DNA of 64,000 nucleotides, from the NCBI RefSeq assembly GCF_026213295.1, contig NC_079419.1, positions 17,521,228-17,585,227 of the forward strand, read 5' to 3'. Shown here piece by piece: positions 1 to 17,205 of this stretch (positions within the stretch are counted from its first letter, which is position 1; the number at the start of each line of letters is the position of its first letter). Origin of the DNA: Gadus chalcogrammus. Its lineage: Eukaryota > Chordata > Actinopteri > Gadiformes > Gadidae. A program made the translations under genes and the position numbers. The notes under the pieces were generated by a model, which ran no database searches, was not told the DNA's origin, and worked only from the letters and a program-made list of their open reading frames with translations.

Positions 1-187
1 TGTCCGTGGTGCTGAATCCCTCACATCCACTCCTCGTCATGGGTTGATTTTAAATAATGACAGATGAGTTATTACAAGCAAAGGAAGAGAACATCCCAGT
101 TGATTCATACTTATTGTGATCATCTGAATTTAGCTCTTTTTTTTTTTTTTTTTTACAGAAGGGAATCGATTATTAACGGCAACTTAC

Positions 188-1283
188 CAGCGAGCCGAAG
201 AGCAGACATCCGCTGAAACTCTGGCTCCTGCAGCCACTTCCACATCCTCCGGAAGGTCTCACGACCCGACTTGAGTTTACTCCAGGGTTTGGGGTTCCTT
301 AGCAGGTCCGACAGGGTGCCCTGGGATCGGCATAGGATCCTCTGGGCGAAAATGGCCTGCGGGATCGAGTAGCGCTTCAACTCCGCCGTTATCCTCTGAG
401 CCACCTCCTTGGTGTTGATCTCCTCCGCCTGGATGCCCGACCCCGCGCCCTGCCCGCCCGCCTGGCAGTGCCGCTCCCGCTCCCCCAGCATCACCGCCCC
501 GTTCGCCTGCGCGTGGAGGTGGCTGTGGGGGTGATGGTGCATGCCGTTGAGGTTGGAGATCATGCCGTGGCCGTGGCCGCCTAGGCTCCTGGCCAGGTGC
601 TCCTGGTCACTCCGCGAGAGCATCGACGCGTGGGACTCGAAGCCCGACACCGGGGACAGCATCTTCCCCTCGGCGGAGAGGTGAGCGCCCGGCCCGTAGG
701 CGGACAACGGCTGCTGGGAGTTGTGCAAAGATCCCAGCCCGTTAGACAGCGGAGAAAGCGAGCCGTGTCCCATGCCGGACACGGGCATCTCTTTAGGATA
801 GTGGGAGTACAGGTTACCCATGGATGCGAGCCCCCGGTGGTCGTCCCGCATGAGCGTAAAGCTGCCGCTGACGTTCCCGGCGGAGAGTCGCTGATGGGCG
901 GCGGCGGCGTGGTGGTGGGAGTGCGGGTGCGGGTGGTGGAACTTGTCGGACACGGTGGATATTGGAGGTAGGTGCTGGAGAGGGGTGAGGGTGGCGTAAC
1001 TGTTTGGGAGACTCATCCCGGACTCGCACATGCTGATGGACGGGTGGAGGTGTCCGGAGAGCCCCGAGTGGTCCGTCCTGTAGTCCCCGCCGGACCCGTC
1101 GAGGATAGATGCCATGCTGGAGACCATGGCTGACCGCGCGCCCTGGGCGTGCGAGACCAGGTTCCGGTGAGACGAACCAGGAGACGGCGACGGCCGCGCG
1201 TGCGGTGAGCTCATGAGTTCCCCCGCCTGCGCGTGCGAGGAGACGCCGTGAAGGTTCCCGAGGTTCTCCATTGTGAGTTCCAT
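188..1283 (-). CDS. onecut3: ONECUT-family transcription factor, first coding exon (partial; best fit onecut3)
   Basis: This exon encodes the N-terminal 365 residues of a ONECUT (HNF6-like) nuclear transcription factor that acts in neural, liver and pancreas development. The start MELTMENLGNLHG resembles the ONECUT3 N-terminus. It is followed by a Ser/His-rich stretch with runs such as HPHPHSHHH, the family motif YATLTPLQHLPPIS, a VSGSFTLMRD block, and a CUT domain at residues 287-365 (EEINTKEVAQRI through SALRLA). The frame is open further upstream, but the family start is the ATG at 1283-1281; a second ATG lies at 1271-1269. The exon ends at a GTAAGT donor (intron begins at 187), the usual break after the CUT domain, so the homeodomain exon lies left of position 1. 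A T run at about 137-155 is in this intron. The onecut3 assignment rests on the N-terminus and on the neighbour tcf3, which flanks ONECUT3 in mammals. ONECUT1 or 2 is less likely. Confidence 0.9.
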
Positions 1284-1720
1284 AGTTCGATAAATATATC
1301 TACCCCCTGTATCCCACCCTTCCCTCCCTCTCCCCCTCCTCTGTCTCCTTTTTCCTCCACACAGGTATCCCCCCACTCTCACACACACGGGCTGTTATGT
1401 TTCCCTCTCGTCCTCCAGAGAGCAATAAATGAAGAACTAATTTATTTTTCCACTAATCCATCGATTGGCAAAAAAAAAATCCCTCCAATTACGCCCGCGT
1501 TCTGGTTCTGATTAAAATATTGAATCCAATGTGGTTGAATCGTCTGTCGACATCCCCATCGCGCCTCTTGTAGTCATGTGGATGTGAGCTCCTGTGAGCG
1601 GATCTCCTCTCTGCTCCAGCAGCGCTTCACTGAGCGATGCTGAGCCGCGCGGCAGGGACACGTGGGCGCGCCTCCGTGTATTTAAAATGTGGCGCGGGGA
1701 CGAGCACAGCTCTCATTTTC
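1284..1720 (-). promoter_or_regulatory. Candidate onecut3 5' UTR and promoter
   Basis: The stretch upstream of the onecut3 start is GC-rich between about 1550 and 1700. It carries a TATA-like TTTAAATA on the minus strand at 1686-1679, about 400 bases before the start codon. Beyond it the sequence becomes AT-rich. No transcript evidence is available, so the start site is a guess. Confidence 0.3.
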
Positions 1721-2601
1721 TTCCTAAAAACGGATGAATGTTGGCTGCGAAGCAAAATAGTGTACTGGTCTCGATGACAATATTTTAAAACTTAAAAATG
1801 TATTTATTTTTTGTATATTTTTTGTATAGTAAATGATGAAAGGATTTTTTTTTCCTGTTGGTTCCTGCGTTTTACATCATTAATATAAGTGTATGAAGGC
1901 CTATGGATGCCATTTAGTCTTGGCTGACGAGTGGACGTCTGGAATTCTGTTATAATCGTTTAATTCGCGTTCTGGATACAAGAGTACCTTACAGATAAAC
2001 TTTGTTTTCCCACGGACTGTATGGTTTAGCATTTATGCGCTTAGTGATAAACCTAATCAATGTATTGACTGACAGAGATTAATGACGTAGCTCGACCCGG
2101 TTAGGGGAATTGGAGGGTGATGGAGGTCACGAAGTTAGGATCCCCGTGATGGGGAAAGAGACGGATGAAGGAATAGATCTCGTTTTCCATCTTCTCTTAG
2201 TTTGCGAAGTTCTATGAAGTTGAACATGGAGTTCATGTGAATGTGTGAGCAGGCCTATACTATAGCCTACTTATACACTTTAAAGAAAAATAACAATTGT
2301 GTGATGCTTCCAACAGGCCTGTCGGTGTTGGACAGAGGCGTATTGGACGAATCATACAGAACCTGATTTCTAAAAAAACATTTTAGGATATATGAAGTTT
2401 ATTTTTACGCACCATAAATCTTACTTTTATCGTCATTAATTCATGTGGTGAAGTCAAATTATGTTTGGTTAATTGTTTCCTCTAGAGCAGGATTAATATG
2501 GGTTAATAGCTTCGGGCTGTATAGCCTATGTGCCCTTTTGCAAGAGGCCTGCAAGACAAATAATACTAAAGATCGATAATAATATCGCTGGTGATATTGA
2601 T

Positions 2602-2614
2602 GATAATAATAATC

Positions 2615-2653
<39 letters not shown>

Positions 2654-2700
2654 ATATAATACATATAATACATATAATAATAAATAATACATTATTATTA
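2602..2700. repeat. (TAA)n microsatellite plus short ACATATAAT tandem
   Basis: About 50 bases of TAA trinucleotides run into three near-perfect copies of a 9-base ACATATAAT unit and then a further AT-rich tail. Confidence 0.9.
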
Positions 2701-2951
2701 TAAATAAGAACTATAAAATAATAGCATTCATAATCTCACTTATTATTGCTGATAAGATTTTCAGCTGTAGCCTGATGGAGAATGGAAGTCCATCTCTAAG
2801 ATGAATAAGCGATAGTTAGTGAAGATTTGTGCTCCGGAACTGTGAATATCGGCCGGCGGGATGGATGCATTTCCCAGTCTCTCTAAATAACTAAGACCCT
2901 GCTATATCGATGCTCACCGTGTCTTACTTTTATTTCTCTCACTTTGTTCAT

Positions 2952-3116
<165 letters not shown>

Positions 3117-3960
3117 CATATAGGGCCTTCTTTAAATTCTCAAATGTCCAAATATCAGCTATGTTTATAAGCCAAACATCAATCATGTGTAAGGATATAC
3201 ATTCACAGGCCTCTTGAAATACATTCCAACAGAACAGGTGTTATTTGACCTGTGGCGTAAAAGTCATAAAAGTAGAACTTAACTCGAAAACAACAAAATA
3301 TCTAGAGCAGAACAAGTTTTAAAACCCTTAATTCAAACAAAAATAGCTAAATAACCACCAAAATGTATAAATTATCAAAATCGACCTTTACAATTTTAAC
3401 ATTTGAATAGGTTTATGATTTAAGGCCATGAACAAGATATATGCCCATAACAACCTTTTATCTAAATAATCCCTACTGAAATGTTTAAGGATTTTATTGC
3501 ATGCAATTAAACGCGAAGACCAGCCAAAAACATGAGAGCACAGTCACATTATTTTGTAAAAAAAGAAATGCAATTTATTAAATATGGGATTGGGCAATAA
3601 ATTAGGAGGATATCCAGGTCGTCTATAAAGCAGCTCGGTCGTTTGGACTCCAGATGCCTGAGCTGTTTCTTTAAAGGTTCGGGATTGATCGCTGGGTTCG
3701 ATTTATTGATCCTCTATCATTTCAATCTCAATCCACGTCCCTTCCTCAGGATACGCCGGTTAATGTGAGATATTTTAAAGGTCTAGAGACGATATACAGG
3801 TTTTAACTTGAAATTAAAGGAAAGTGCATGCATGTAGACCGTTATGTATTTAAAACGTAGGCCTTTCCATGGCCAAAACAGGTCTGGAAATTTTACAGAA
3901 ACTCCGAGATGGTTTATAATAATTGTACTGACAATATCAACGAGGAAATGCTCTCCCGTT

Positions 3961-4095
3961 CAACTGCAATTGATAGGCCTATTCCAAATCTGATCAAAAT
4001 TGTAATAGCTATTAACAAGGCAATAGCTAAAACAAACACGAGAATAACAACTCTGTATTTGCTGTAAGCCCACTTTCGAAAGAAGTTAAAATCAT
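3961..4095. repeat. 135-bp direct repeat, copy 1
   Basis: This unique-looking 135-base stretch is repeated at 4254-4388 with only two substitutions. Its right side runs through a 14-bp AT-rich link into a (TC)n array. It shows no coding potential. Confidence 0.9.
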
Positions 4096-4109
4096 GGTTT
4101 GAACTTTAG

Positions 4110-4118
4110 GTCCATATA

Positions 4119-4199
<81 letters not shown>

Positions 4200-4253
4200 C
4201 TCTCTCTCGCTATATATATATATATATATATCTCAATCTCTCTATCTCTCTCT
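4110..4253. repeat. (TC)n/(TA)n composite microsatellite
   Basis: A pure TC array of about 80 bases is followed by a short TA array and broken TC units. It separates the two 135-bp copies. Confidence 0.9.
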
Positions 4254-4387
4254 CAACTGCAATTGATAGGCCTATTCCAAATCTGATCAAAATTGTAATA
4301 GCTATTAACAAGGCAATAGCTAAAACAAACACGAGAATAGCAACTCTGTATTTGCTGTAAGCCAACTTTCGAAAGAAGTTAAAATCA

Positions 4388-4388
<1 letters not shown>
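4254..4388. repeat. 135-bp direct repeat, copy 2
   Basis: This is the second copy of the 3961-4095 segment. It starts exactly at the end of a TC array and passes straight into another CT array, so both ends of this copy abut TC repeats. The two copies differ at two positions, which suggests a recent local duplication. Confidence 0.9.
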
Positions 4389-4599
<211 letters not shown>

Positions 4600-4890
4600 T
4601 AAATATATAGGAAAAGCTAATCTATTTTATTTCATTTTAAATTGCACAAATGTCACTTTCTTCATTAAAAAACATTTGGGACTGCCTACATCTATTCAAA
4701 ATAAAATAAAATAAAACTATCAAACGAAAAATGGCACAATGTAAAGAGCTATAGGCCTAATCAAATATAAAGGTTGTGCTTACCATCAATATTTGAAATG
4801 TGCATAGATTTACTTCAACACATACAATACAACACAATCCTCCTCACAACAGCGTTGAGCGACCATAACACGTCATTGTCCTCACTGTCA

Positions 4891-4972
4891 CCGCCACACT
4901 GCATGGGCCACCGCACTGCACGGGCCGCCCCGCCGCACTGCCCGGGCCGCGCGCTGCACTGTACCGCCGCAT
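4891..4972. repeat. Degenerate ~20-bp GC-rich tandem repeat
   Basis: About four imperfect copies of a unit close to CCGCACTGCACGGGCC form a small CpG-rich island inside otherwise AT-rich DNA. Both strands happen to be open across it, but neither frame resembles a known protein. Confidence 0.55.
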
Positions 4973-5502
4973 CTGCACCGGCCGCCGCTACACGGACCGC
5001 TGCAGTCTGCTCCTTTTCCTTTTTGGACCAGGACTCAGAAGTGCTGAATCGGCACGTCGATGATGATGAAGAAGCATGATATACAAAACATGTGCAACTG
5101 AGATTAATCACATGGATTCAAAAATAGGCATTATATATTGATATAAAAAGTATATGTAAAAGACGGGGAGGATATTTTAAGGGAATATAGTGTGTACGGG
5201 AAAATAAACGATTCAATATGTCCTCCAACACCTTTGTGTTTGCTTCGTCAAATAAGCATCTTGTAATTTATCACATTAATGTTCATCTTTTTACTTTGAT
5301 ATCTTGGCAAGTTTTGTTCACTTTCCCAAACTTCGAAATGAAATATAGACACCCCTGGACGCAGACACAAAGCAGATGCGTCACACCCGGATAGATCTGT
5401 CACATTTGTATTTGCATCGGTGATTAGAGATTGTTGTTGTCAATAATGACATATCTTGAGAGCTTTTTGCTTGCATAGGCCTTTAACATTGACTTAACAC
5501 AA

Positions 5503-5506
5503 TCAC

Positions 5507-5591
<85 letters not shown>

Positions 5592-5609
5592 CACACACAC
5601 ACACACACA
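5503..5609. repeat. (AC)n microsatellite
   Basis: The AC array is nearly pure, with a single TA interruption near its right end. Confidence 0.95.
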
Positions 5610-6271
5610 AACAATCATACCGCTACAAAAATCTCTATTAAACAAAATACAAAAATAACAAAACTAATGTTAACATTTGACTACAGTTATTTAGTGAGTC
5701 CTTAATAACAAATAACAAAAAAAAGACTAAGACTGCCATATCCTGAAAGGCTATGCATCTCTGAACACCTCGTGTTGAAATGGTAAGGCAGCATGATGCT
5801 GTATCAAACACTGCTATGGTGTTATGTGTCTGAAATTGTTCACATCACTTAATAATAAAATGATGGTGGGTGGTCCCATGTTCATTGATCTCCCTTTTAT
5901 CAACTGAAAATGCACAGCAGTACAACTTCTACAGCATCCATATCCTCCAGGGTAGCGGTTGCTAAGTAACAGTTGCTAAGAAGGATGAATGTATTGAGAC
6001 AGAATAGTCAATCAGTTCTCCTGTTTACTTGTGCCTGTCCACAAATTGCTTTCGCCATACTCTATGGGAATGTATATATCTTAATTTCGGTGAGCAGCAG
6101 CCAAATGGACATTTGTTCTTCCAAGCCTAAAAGAGCCTATCAAATATTTTAGTTTTGGTAATATCTGATTGTGTGATTGGCATTGGACAGGGATATATAT
6201 ATATTATTTTTCTTTCTCGAATTGCCTCTTTAAGCCCTTCATCTGTGCAACTTTAACCAATCTGTATCCGT

Positions 6272-6284
6272 AGGTCAAAGGTCA
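6272..6284 (+). promoter_or_regulatory. Consensus DR1 nuclear-receptor element
   Basis: AGGTCA-A-AGGTCA is a perfect direct repeat with one-base spacing. This is the consensus bound by HNF4, COUP-TF and PPAR/RXR dimers. It lies about 5 kb upstream of onecut3, in gene-free DNA. Occupancy is unknown. Confidence 0.5.
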
Positions 6285-6632
6285 GCGTGAATCTCCTCTG
6301 GGGATTATCTGTTTCACATCGCGTTGGTCAGCGTATTCGCAGACCTTTAAGGTAAACTCTTATCTGCCCCATACAGAAGCAGAATAAACTGATAGTCACT
6401 TGGATGTGTCATAGGAACTTCAAACTGAGCCCAAAAGGGAAGCGTTGAATTGAACACATAGTTTGAAAACACCCCTCCAAATGCTACAAACAACAGCTCT
6501 TGTTGATCGTTGGTGACCGCTCAAAAACAGCAACAAAGGTCTTTAGTGTCATGTACATTAATATAGTGTGTTTTTATGCGGCAAAGATACTTTGCCTAAA
6601 ATATTTGCTGTAATAACCAATAGCTCTTGTCC

Positions 6633-6784
<152 letters not shown>

Positions 6785-7552
6785 ACAGCAGCTGTCTACT
6801 CCAACAGGGTTGATGGGTTTGTCAACAATACATGCTGAAAATATTTTATTAATACATGCGATGCATGGAATGTAAAGTATGCTACATTGTTGACTTAAAA
6901 ATGACATCATCCACCATAGATTTAAATATGCCTCTTCCATTTAAATGCATGTTCAAAAAAAGAAGGGAGGGGGCATGGTATTAAACACATTTTTGTTCAG
7001 TGAGGGCTCTTGACGATCATCCATTAATCAGTGCAATCCTAAAAATGACTTAAGAACCAAATATCATGGCTGACCAGCAATTGGAAAAGACCTGCAGATG
7101 TAAACCCTTGATGTGGGCCCCTCTCTTTCACCATTCCCCCTCAGGTCGGTTACAGCAGGAGGCAGTGAAATATGCTGGTTTCATACAGCCTATTGATTTT
7201 GCCCTCGAACAAAGACAGTCAGAGAGATTGAAGAAAGAAGAAGGTAAGGTGGAGCGAGAGAAATGAGCTATGAAGATAGCTGGCCAATGAGAAATGTTCC
7301 CCCTTTCAAATCCAGTATGCATTGCATTTATAAAATGCCTGTTTTGTAATCACTGGTCAATATATTTCGGGACAAAGAGATCTGGCGGGCCAGCGTTCCC
7401 CTGATGTGAAAGGGTTCTGTATCGCTACAACACACTAGACTCTTACCCACATATCTGAAAATAACTTTTCAAACTGTTGAGAAGATGTTTAATCCCTGTG
7501 AGTGGGAAACAGAGTATCAGAAAGAAACTAAATGGAGGAAACTAAACCCAGG

Positions 7553-7554
7553 GA

Positions 7555-7647
<93 letters not shown>

Positions 7648-7715
7648 GAGAGAGAGAGGAAGAGAGAGAGAGGAAGAGAGAGATAGAGTGGTATAGAGAG
7701 AGAGAGGGAGGGAGA
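7553..7715. repeat. (GA)n microsatellite with degenerating 3' edge
   Basis: A pure GA core gives way to AGGAAGAG and GGGAGGGAG variants on the right side. Confidence 0.95.
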
Positions 7716-10188
7716 GAGAGATGGGATGGTGTTAAGGTGATTAGTCTGGTGGGTTGGCGATAGAGAGAGTTGATCAATAACCTATTGATCTCCCCTGGTG
7801 AGTGTCAGGGGGATAGTGGGAAAGAGAGAGAGGAGGGGGGGGAAAGAAAGGATAGGGAGGGAGCGAGCCCTAGGTTGACTTTTAAAAATCCTTTACTCTG
7901 CAGATGACAAATAACCCGTTAGATTGGAAGAGAGCTGGAACACAAGTAGTACGGTGGCCCTGAAGTGCAAAACAAATTAGCAATAGCCAACCCACAAACA
8001 ACAGCTCCCCAAAACACAGCCAACTCATAACTCAATAGCAAAACCTACAACTTAACAGCAAATTAGAAAACAAAACAGAAAGGGAAGAGTGTGTGCCCAT
8101 AGTGACAAAGTTTCCTTGTCACCGATTGGTCACAGTGTCTACAAACATCAATCTAAACAAATATTGCCCATTATGTGGTGCTTGATTTATTAATATTCTG
8201 CAAAGTAATCCAACCCAAAGATATTCTGGCCATAGTACAGAATAACAGAAACAATTATTTGATGGTGTTTAATAGTTTTGCGGTTGGGTGTGTAGTTTTA
8301 TTATTTGTAGTTTGCTTTTTGTGCTTTCATTTTGTCATGCTTTGGGTTTTGCTGTTGTGCATTTATCCTATTGCGTTGAGGGTGATGATGTTTGGTTGTG
8401 GGAGTTGTTGATTTATTCACCACTTCAGGCCCACACACAAATACACACACGTCTTTTTCTATCTTGCTCTTTCGCTCACACACACGCACACACATTCACG
8501 CAAACGCACACCTTTATCTGAATCTAGCAAACATTTTTCCCCAATATCAATGATATGGCCCATGTTGCAGGTCCGTATTGCTGTAAAATCATTTCTGTAA
8601 GTAGTGTGGAGGGAAGGCTATTGAGTTATATGCAGCATAGCTCCTGAGTAGACTGTTGCTCACAAGTGTTCCTCAGGGCTGAGAAACTCAGTGAAGCCAG
8701 CCTTATCCAATACTTCCCCCTCAAGTCTTTCAAATGGTTTAGCAATCAGTCTATTAAAAAATGGAGGACAAAAACCAAAACACTTTGACGTGGTGTGCGA
8801 TGCATACACAGTCCTACCGCCTGTGCAATTAAATAACGATTGGGGCTAGGGTTTTTTGTGTGAGGCTGGGTTATCGTCCTTTGGAAATAAATGATACTAG
8901 CATGAGTGAATGGAATCCACCCCAGTATGTGCTTTGGATGATAGCAATAGCTATAGCAATGACTATGGCATGTTCCCATTGTAGGATTTAATGTGTTTAA
9001 TAAAGTCAGCATAAAAAACCCAGCATGGATTTTTCTTGCAGCTGACCTCTCAATATCTTCTAAATATTTAAAACACTTCAAAGCTACCTTTCTGAACAAT
9101 CGGCCAACTATATTAAATAAGAGACAATAAAGGAGATCTATGGATTGCAAAAAAGGTAATAATAAAACCACTCCATAAGTATGACAGTGTGCATAATATG
9201 ATAATTTTCTTTAAAGCTGATTCTGATCCATTCATATTGATGGGTGTCAGACTGTTTATATAAATCAGATTTATGTTTATATGAGGGACAAACCTGAGTT
9301 CCTGCAAGCTTTTTATTAAGCTGTATTTGAAACGTAGAGAAGGCAAACATGTCTTTAACCCTATATATCTTTGAATGTTTTTACTATTAGGGGCATAGCA
9401 ATATAACATATTTAATTCTACAAAACCACATACACGTGTGGGTATGTGCGTGTGGCCTTGTATTTATTTTTCTTTCGTACCCTATAATAATGTAAAGGTG
9501 GATGTGATTTACACAAAAGAGTATGACTGCCTAGTGGACCATGGCCTTTACACATGAATTTATCCACCGACAAATCATGTCCCTCACCCCTTCCAGGTGT
9601 ATACCAGCTTAGGATAATAATTGCAAAAATATTGATGCATCATAATATCACAAGTTTTGCGGCAAATCACACACATTCCAGGGAAGCCCAAGGGCTATTC
9701 CAAAATGAATGGTCATAAAACCACCTGGGTATTTCCCCCTCATTCTGCCCCATTCCACAAACCAGACTGAACATGCTCTTAAACACAACATGCTAGAGAG
9801 CAGGGTTTTGTAAAGCAGCATCTGATGTACCCGGAGAGCTTGGGCCGAGGTGAGGTGGTGATGTCTGCACAATAAGGCTAGCACAGCACACCGCCCATTG
9901 CAGCAAATCCTCAGTAGAGAGCTGGAACAATCTGCCGGCAGGGAATGATGTATTGTTCCTGTACCAGGGACTGCTACTCAAACAGCCATTACCATTAAGG
10001 ATAGCGCTGACGTCAAACCACACAAGCCCGCATACACAGCAGAGGGCTTTATACTCATTGAATAATATATGCAAAAAATAATGAATAGATTTTGACATCA
10101 ATCATGTTCACAAACCCCGCGTTCTTATCCACTTTCCTTTTACTCACACATCTTTCAATGCACCTCTTTTGTTTTTCTACTATTGTCC

Positions 10189-10300
<112 letters not shown>

Positions 10301-10918
10301 TCCTGTGTCCTTCGCGGCGAGGTATTCGTCACCCTCTACCTCCACCTGCTATGCTTCGCCCTGCCCCCCACCGCAAGGCCCTAGCCCTCGCGCAGCCTCT
10401 CTAATGAATGTAGATATATTGACAGGTCGTGCTGCTGGGAGTGATAGATTATGGAGGGGGACGAGGGAACACGGGCGCGGATCTGAGCGTCCACACGGCC
10501 TCCTTCAGTGAGAACAACAGGGGGTGGGGGTGGAGGATGATCCTACCTGGGCTAAGGGTGCTACCCCGATGATTGGAGACTAGTCAGCACTTTATTAGAT
10601 AGTTGTTTTGGTCTGTGGTTGTCCATCCTATTTCATGATTTCTTTATTTTTTAACAATAGAGGTAAAGGCTTGTTGTTAGGTTAAGAAGGATATTGATTA
10701 TACTCACATCGCACGGTACGTTTTGGGTTAATAGGCTAAATCAAAATATCACATAGACTACTGTGGTTTCATATTTATTTATTTGGCCAAGTAGGTAGGG
10801 CGCTTTAGACAGTATGAGATGGGTTTGGTGGTCAATACAGCAATTATATAGATGAGGGTATCAAAAGGGCAAATGATAGCCAATCAGTGAAGTGCTTTTA
10901 CTGTCCTCTAGCCAAAGT

Positions 10919-10974
10919 TGACCTGCTGACCCCAGGTTATGACCCTTAGATCAAAGGTCACCAATCTAGGGTCA
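10919..10974. promoter_or_regulatory. Cluster of five nuclear-receptor half-sites
   Basis: TGACCT and TGACCC at 10919-10932 form a DR2 on the minus strand (two-base spacer). A further TGACCC lies at 10940-10945, AGGTCA at 10955-10960 and GGGTCA at 10969-10974. Five half-sites in 56 bases is dense for chance. The cluster lies about 1.7 kb upstream of the map2k2 coding start. Function is inferred only from motifs. Confidence 0.4.
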
Positions 10975-11279
10975 GAGGCCATTACAGTGCACTGGACAGA
11001 GAGCCGTTGCTATGGTTTCCACACTGACCAAAGGATGGTTCGTTGTGGTGGATGAATCCTAATGAAGAGGATATAGTGCATAGAAACATAGACAATTATT
11101 TTGATTGGCCTATTCAAATCTGGCACAACACTGATTTCTGTATCTTTTAGATTGAAGTTAATATGATCTTAAAAAGTTAACTATATAAAGAAAATAGTAC
11201 TTACATTCGTTTTCAACCCGTACGTAGAATGGGAGTTACACGGCGTCAAGTCTAAACGACTCATTTCCAATCCTTTTTC

Positions 11280-11291
11280 GCCATCTAGTGG
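11280..11291 (-). promoter_or_regulatory. CTCF core motif match
   Basis: The minus strand reads CCACTAGATGGC, a full match to the CTCF core consensus CCASYAGRKGGC. It lies between the divergent onecut3 and map2k2 genes, a plausible insulator position. Only the core was checked. Confidence 0.4.
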
Positions 11292-11700
11292 TAAAAGGGT
11301 GTTGTTTCTTTAGCTGGATTTGTATACAGCAAATGGATTAAGTTGCACTCTGAGAATTTCGATAATTGTAATAATATAAAGGAAAAATAGTGATCTTATA
11401 TATTGATAATTCATGGATTGGGTTATAGGAAACGTTCAAAGATCTTAAGTCACTTTTGTCCCCGTTGCATTAATAGTGGATATTACAAGTCTGTGTTTTA
11501 CTCATGCTTTACTAACTATAGGGCTCGATACGTTCACTTAAATATTACATGATAGTATAATGGTTTAGGGTGTTATCAAAAAAAAAACTGGGCTTAATAA
11601 TGTTTTTTTCTATTTCTAGTGGTTTTCAGTATAATGAACGGAGGTAACGTATCTGCCTTATTTCTATTCTATTATTTAAACGGGCGATTACTGTAAATAC

Positions 11701-12600
11701 ATCCAATATTAATTTAAAACGGTGCTTTTTAAATCAAAAACCTGTTCTCGCGAGGTTTATCCGTTTTGCCAGCTGGGTTTGGGACGAGACTTCGCCGCGC
11801 CCCTAACCTTTTACCTGGCACTGTCTAAAGAGCTAGTGCACACCTGCCCATTGGAATATATGAACCAGCAAATCATATAGACTACAGACGTAGTATTAAA
11901 AAACAAAAAACAAGTCTTAAAGGCATCATTTGTGGTGCAGTCGGACATTGGCTGGGGATCTTGCTAAATGGTGTAACAGTTGGACTATCATGCAACAGCT
12001 AGCTAGCTGACGTTAGCTTGCTTAATGGCATTGGTGAGGCGATGGCTCTGGCTTATAAACCAGTTTTCTTGTGTGGTGTAGCTTAACGTGTGCGTTTTAT
12101 AAAACAGGGACACGGTGCACGGTTATCACGGTGCACACTGTCTCGTTTGTTTTACTAGCAGCGCGTAACGACCCACTTTCTGTTTAATGATCAGTCAGCT
12201 GTTGAGCAGCGCTAGCCTACCAGCTAACAGTAGCCCCTTTCTGGCATTCACTAATACGGTAGGGGTCGCGTACAATCGAATCTCAGCTTTCATTGAATTA
12301 GCAGGAATTTCATATAACCTTGCTAAATCCGTCTTTGCAATTCGAGCGTATGTATCAACACTATGTACCTACGACACAAACGTAATTGGCCAATTAGTTT
12401 GTCTTGTAAGGTATTGACGAGCTATACTTTATGTACTGCAGAGTGATTAACATGCGTCCTTAAGTCTTCTATATGTAATTTCCCAGAATGCCCTTTTCTT
12501 ACAACACATCAGTTATAATCTACAAATCACTGTAATTATTAAGCTTATGTTTCCCCTCATGTTTTTTTATTTTAGCAGGGGGAAAATTAATTACTACCTT
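11701..12600 (+). promoter_or_regulatory. Candidate map2k2 promoter and non-coding first exon
   Basis: A TCTCGCGAG element, close to the palindromic TCTCGCGAGA motif of TATA-less promoters, lies at 11746-11754, with CpG-containing sequence after it. The first coding exon has its own acceptor (TTTTAG at about 12575), which implies an upstream non-coding exon. A possible donor (ATTG before GTGAGG) lies near 12032. The exact exon cannot be fixed from sequence. Confidence 0.35.
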
Positions 12601-12626
12601 CTGCCTGGACTTCGTATTCGAGAGAT

Positions 12627-16969
<4,343 letters not shown>

Positions 16970-17148
16970 GGCGCAGCAGAACACACTCCCACTCTGTACG
17001 TGCACAAGAGAACAAGGCGAGCGGCTACACCCATCGGAAACCACACGCTCCCCACCTCCACGGGCTCCATACATTACATCAATCAACATGTTAGCCTATT
17101 GATTATCCATTGTGATCTAGAGGGAGGGAGAGAGAAAGAGAGGGGGTA

Positions 17149-17205
<57 letters not shown>

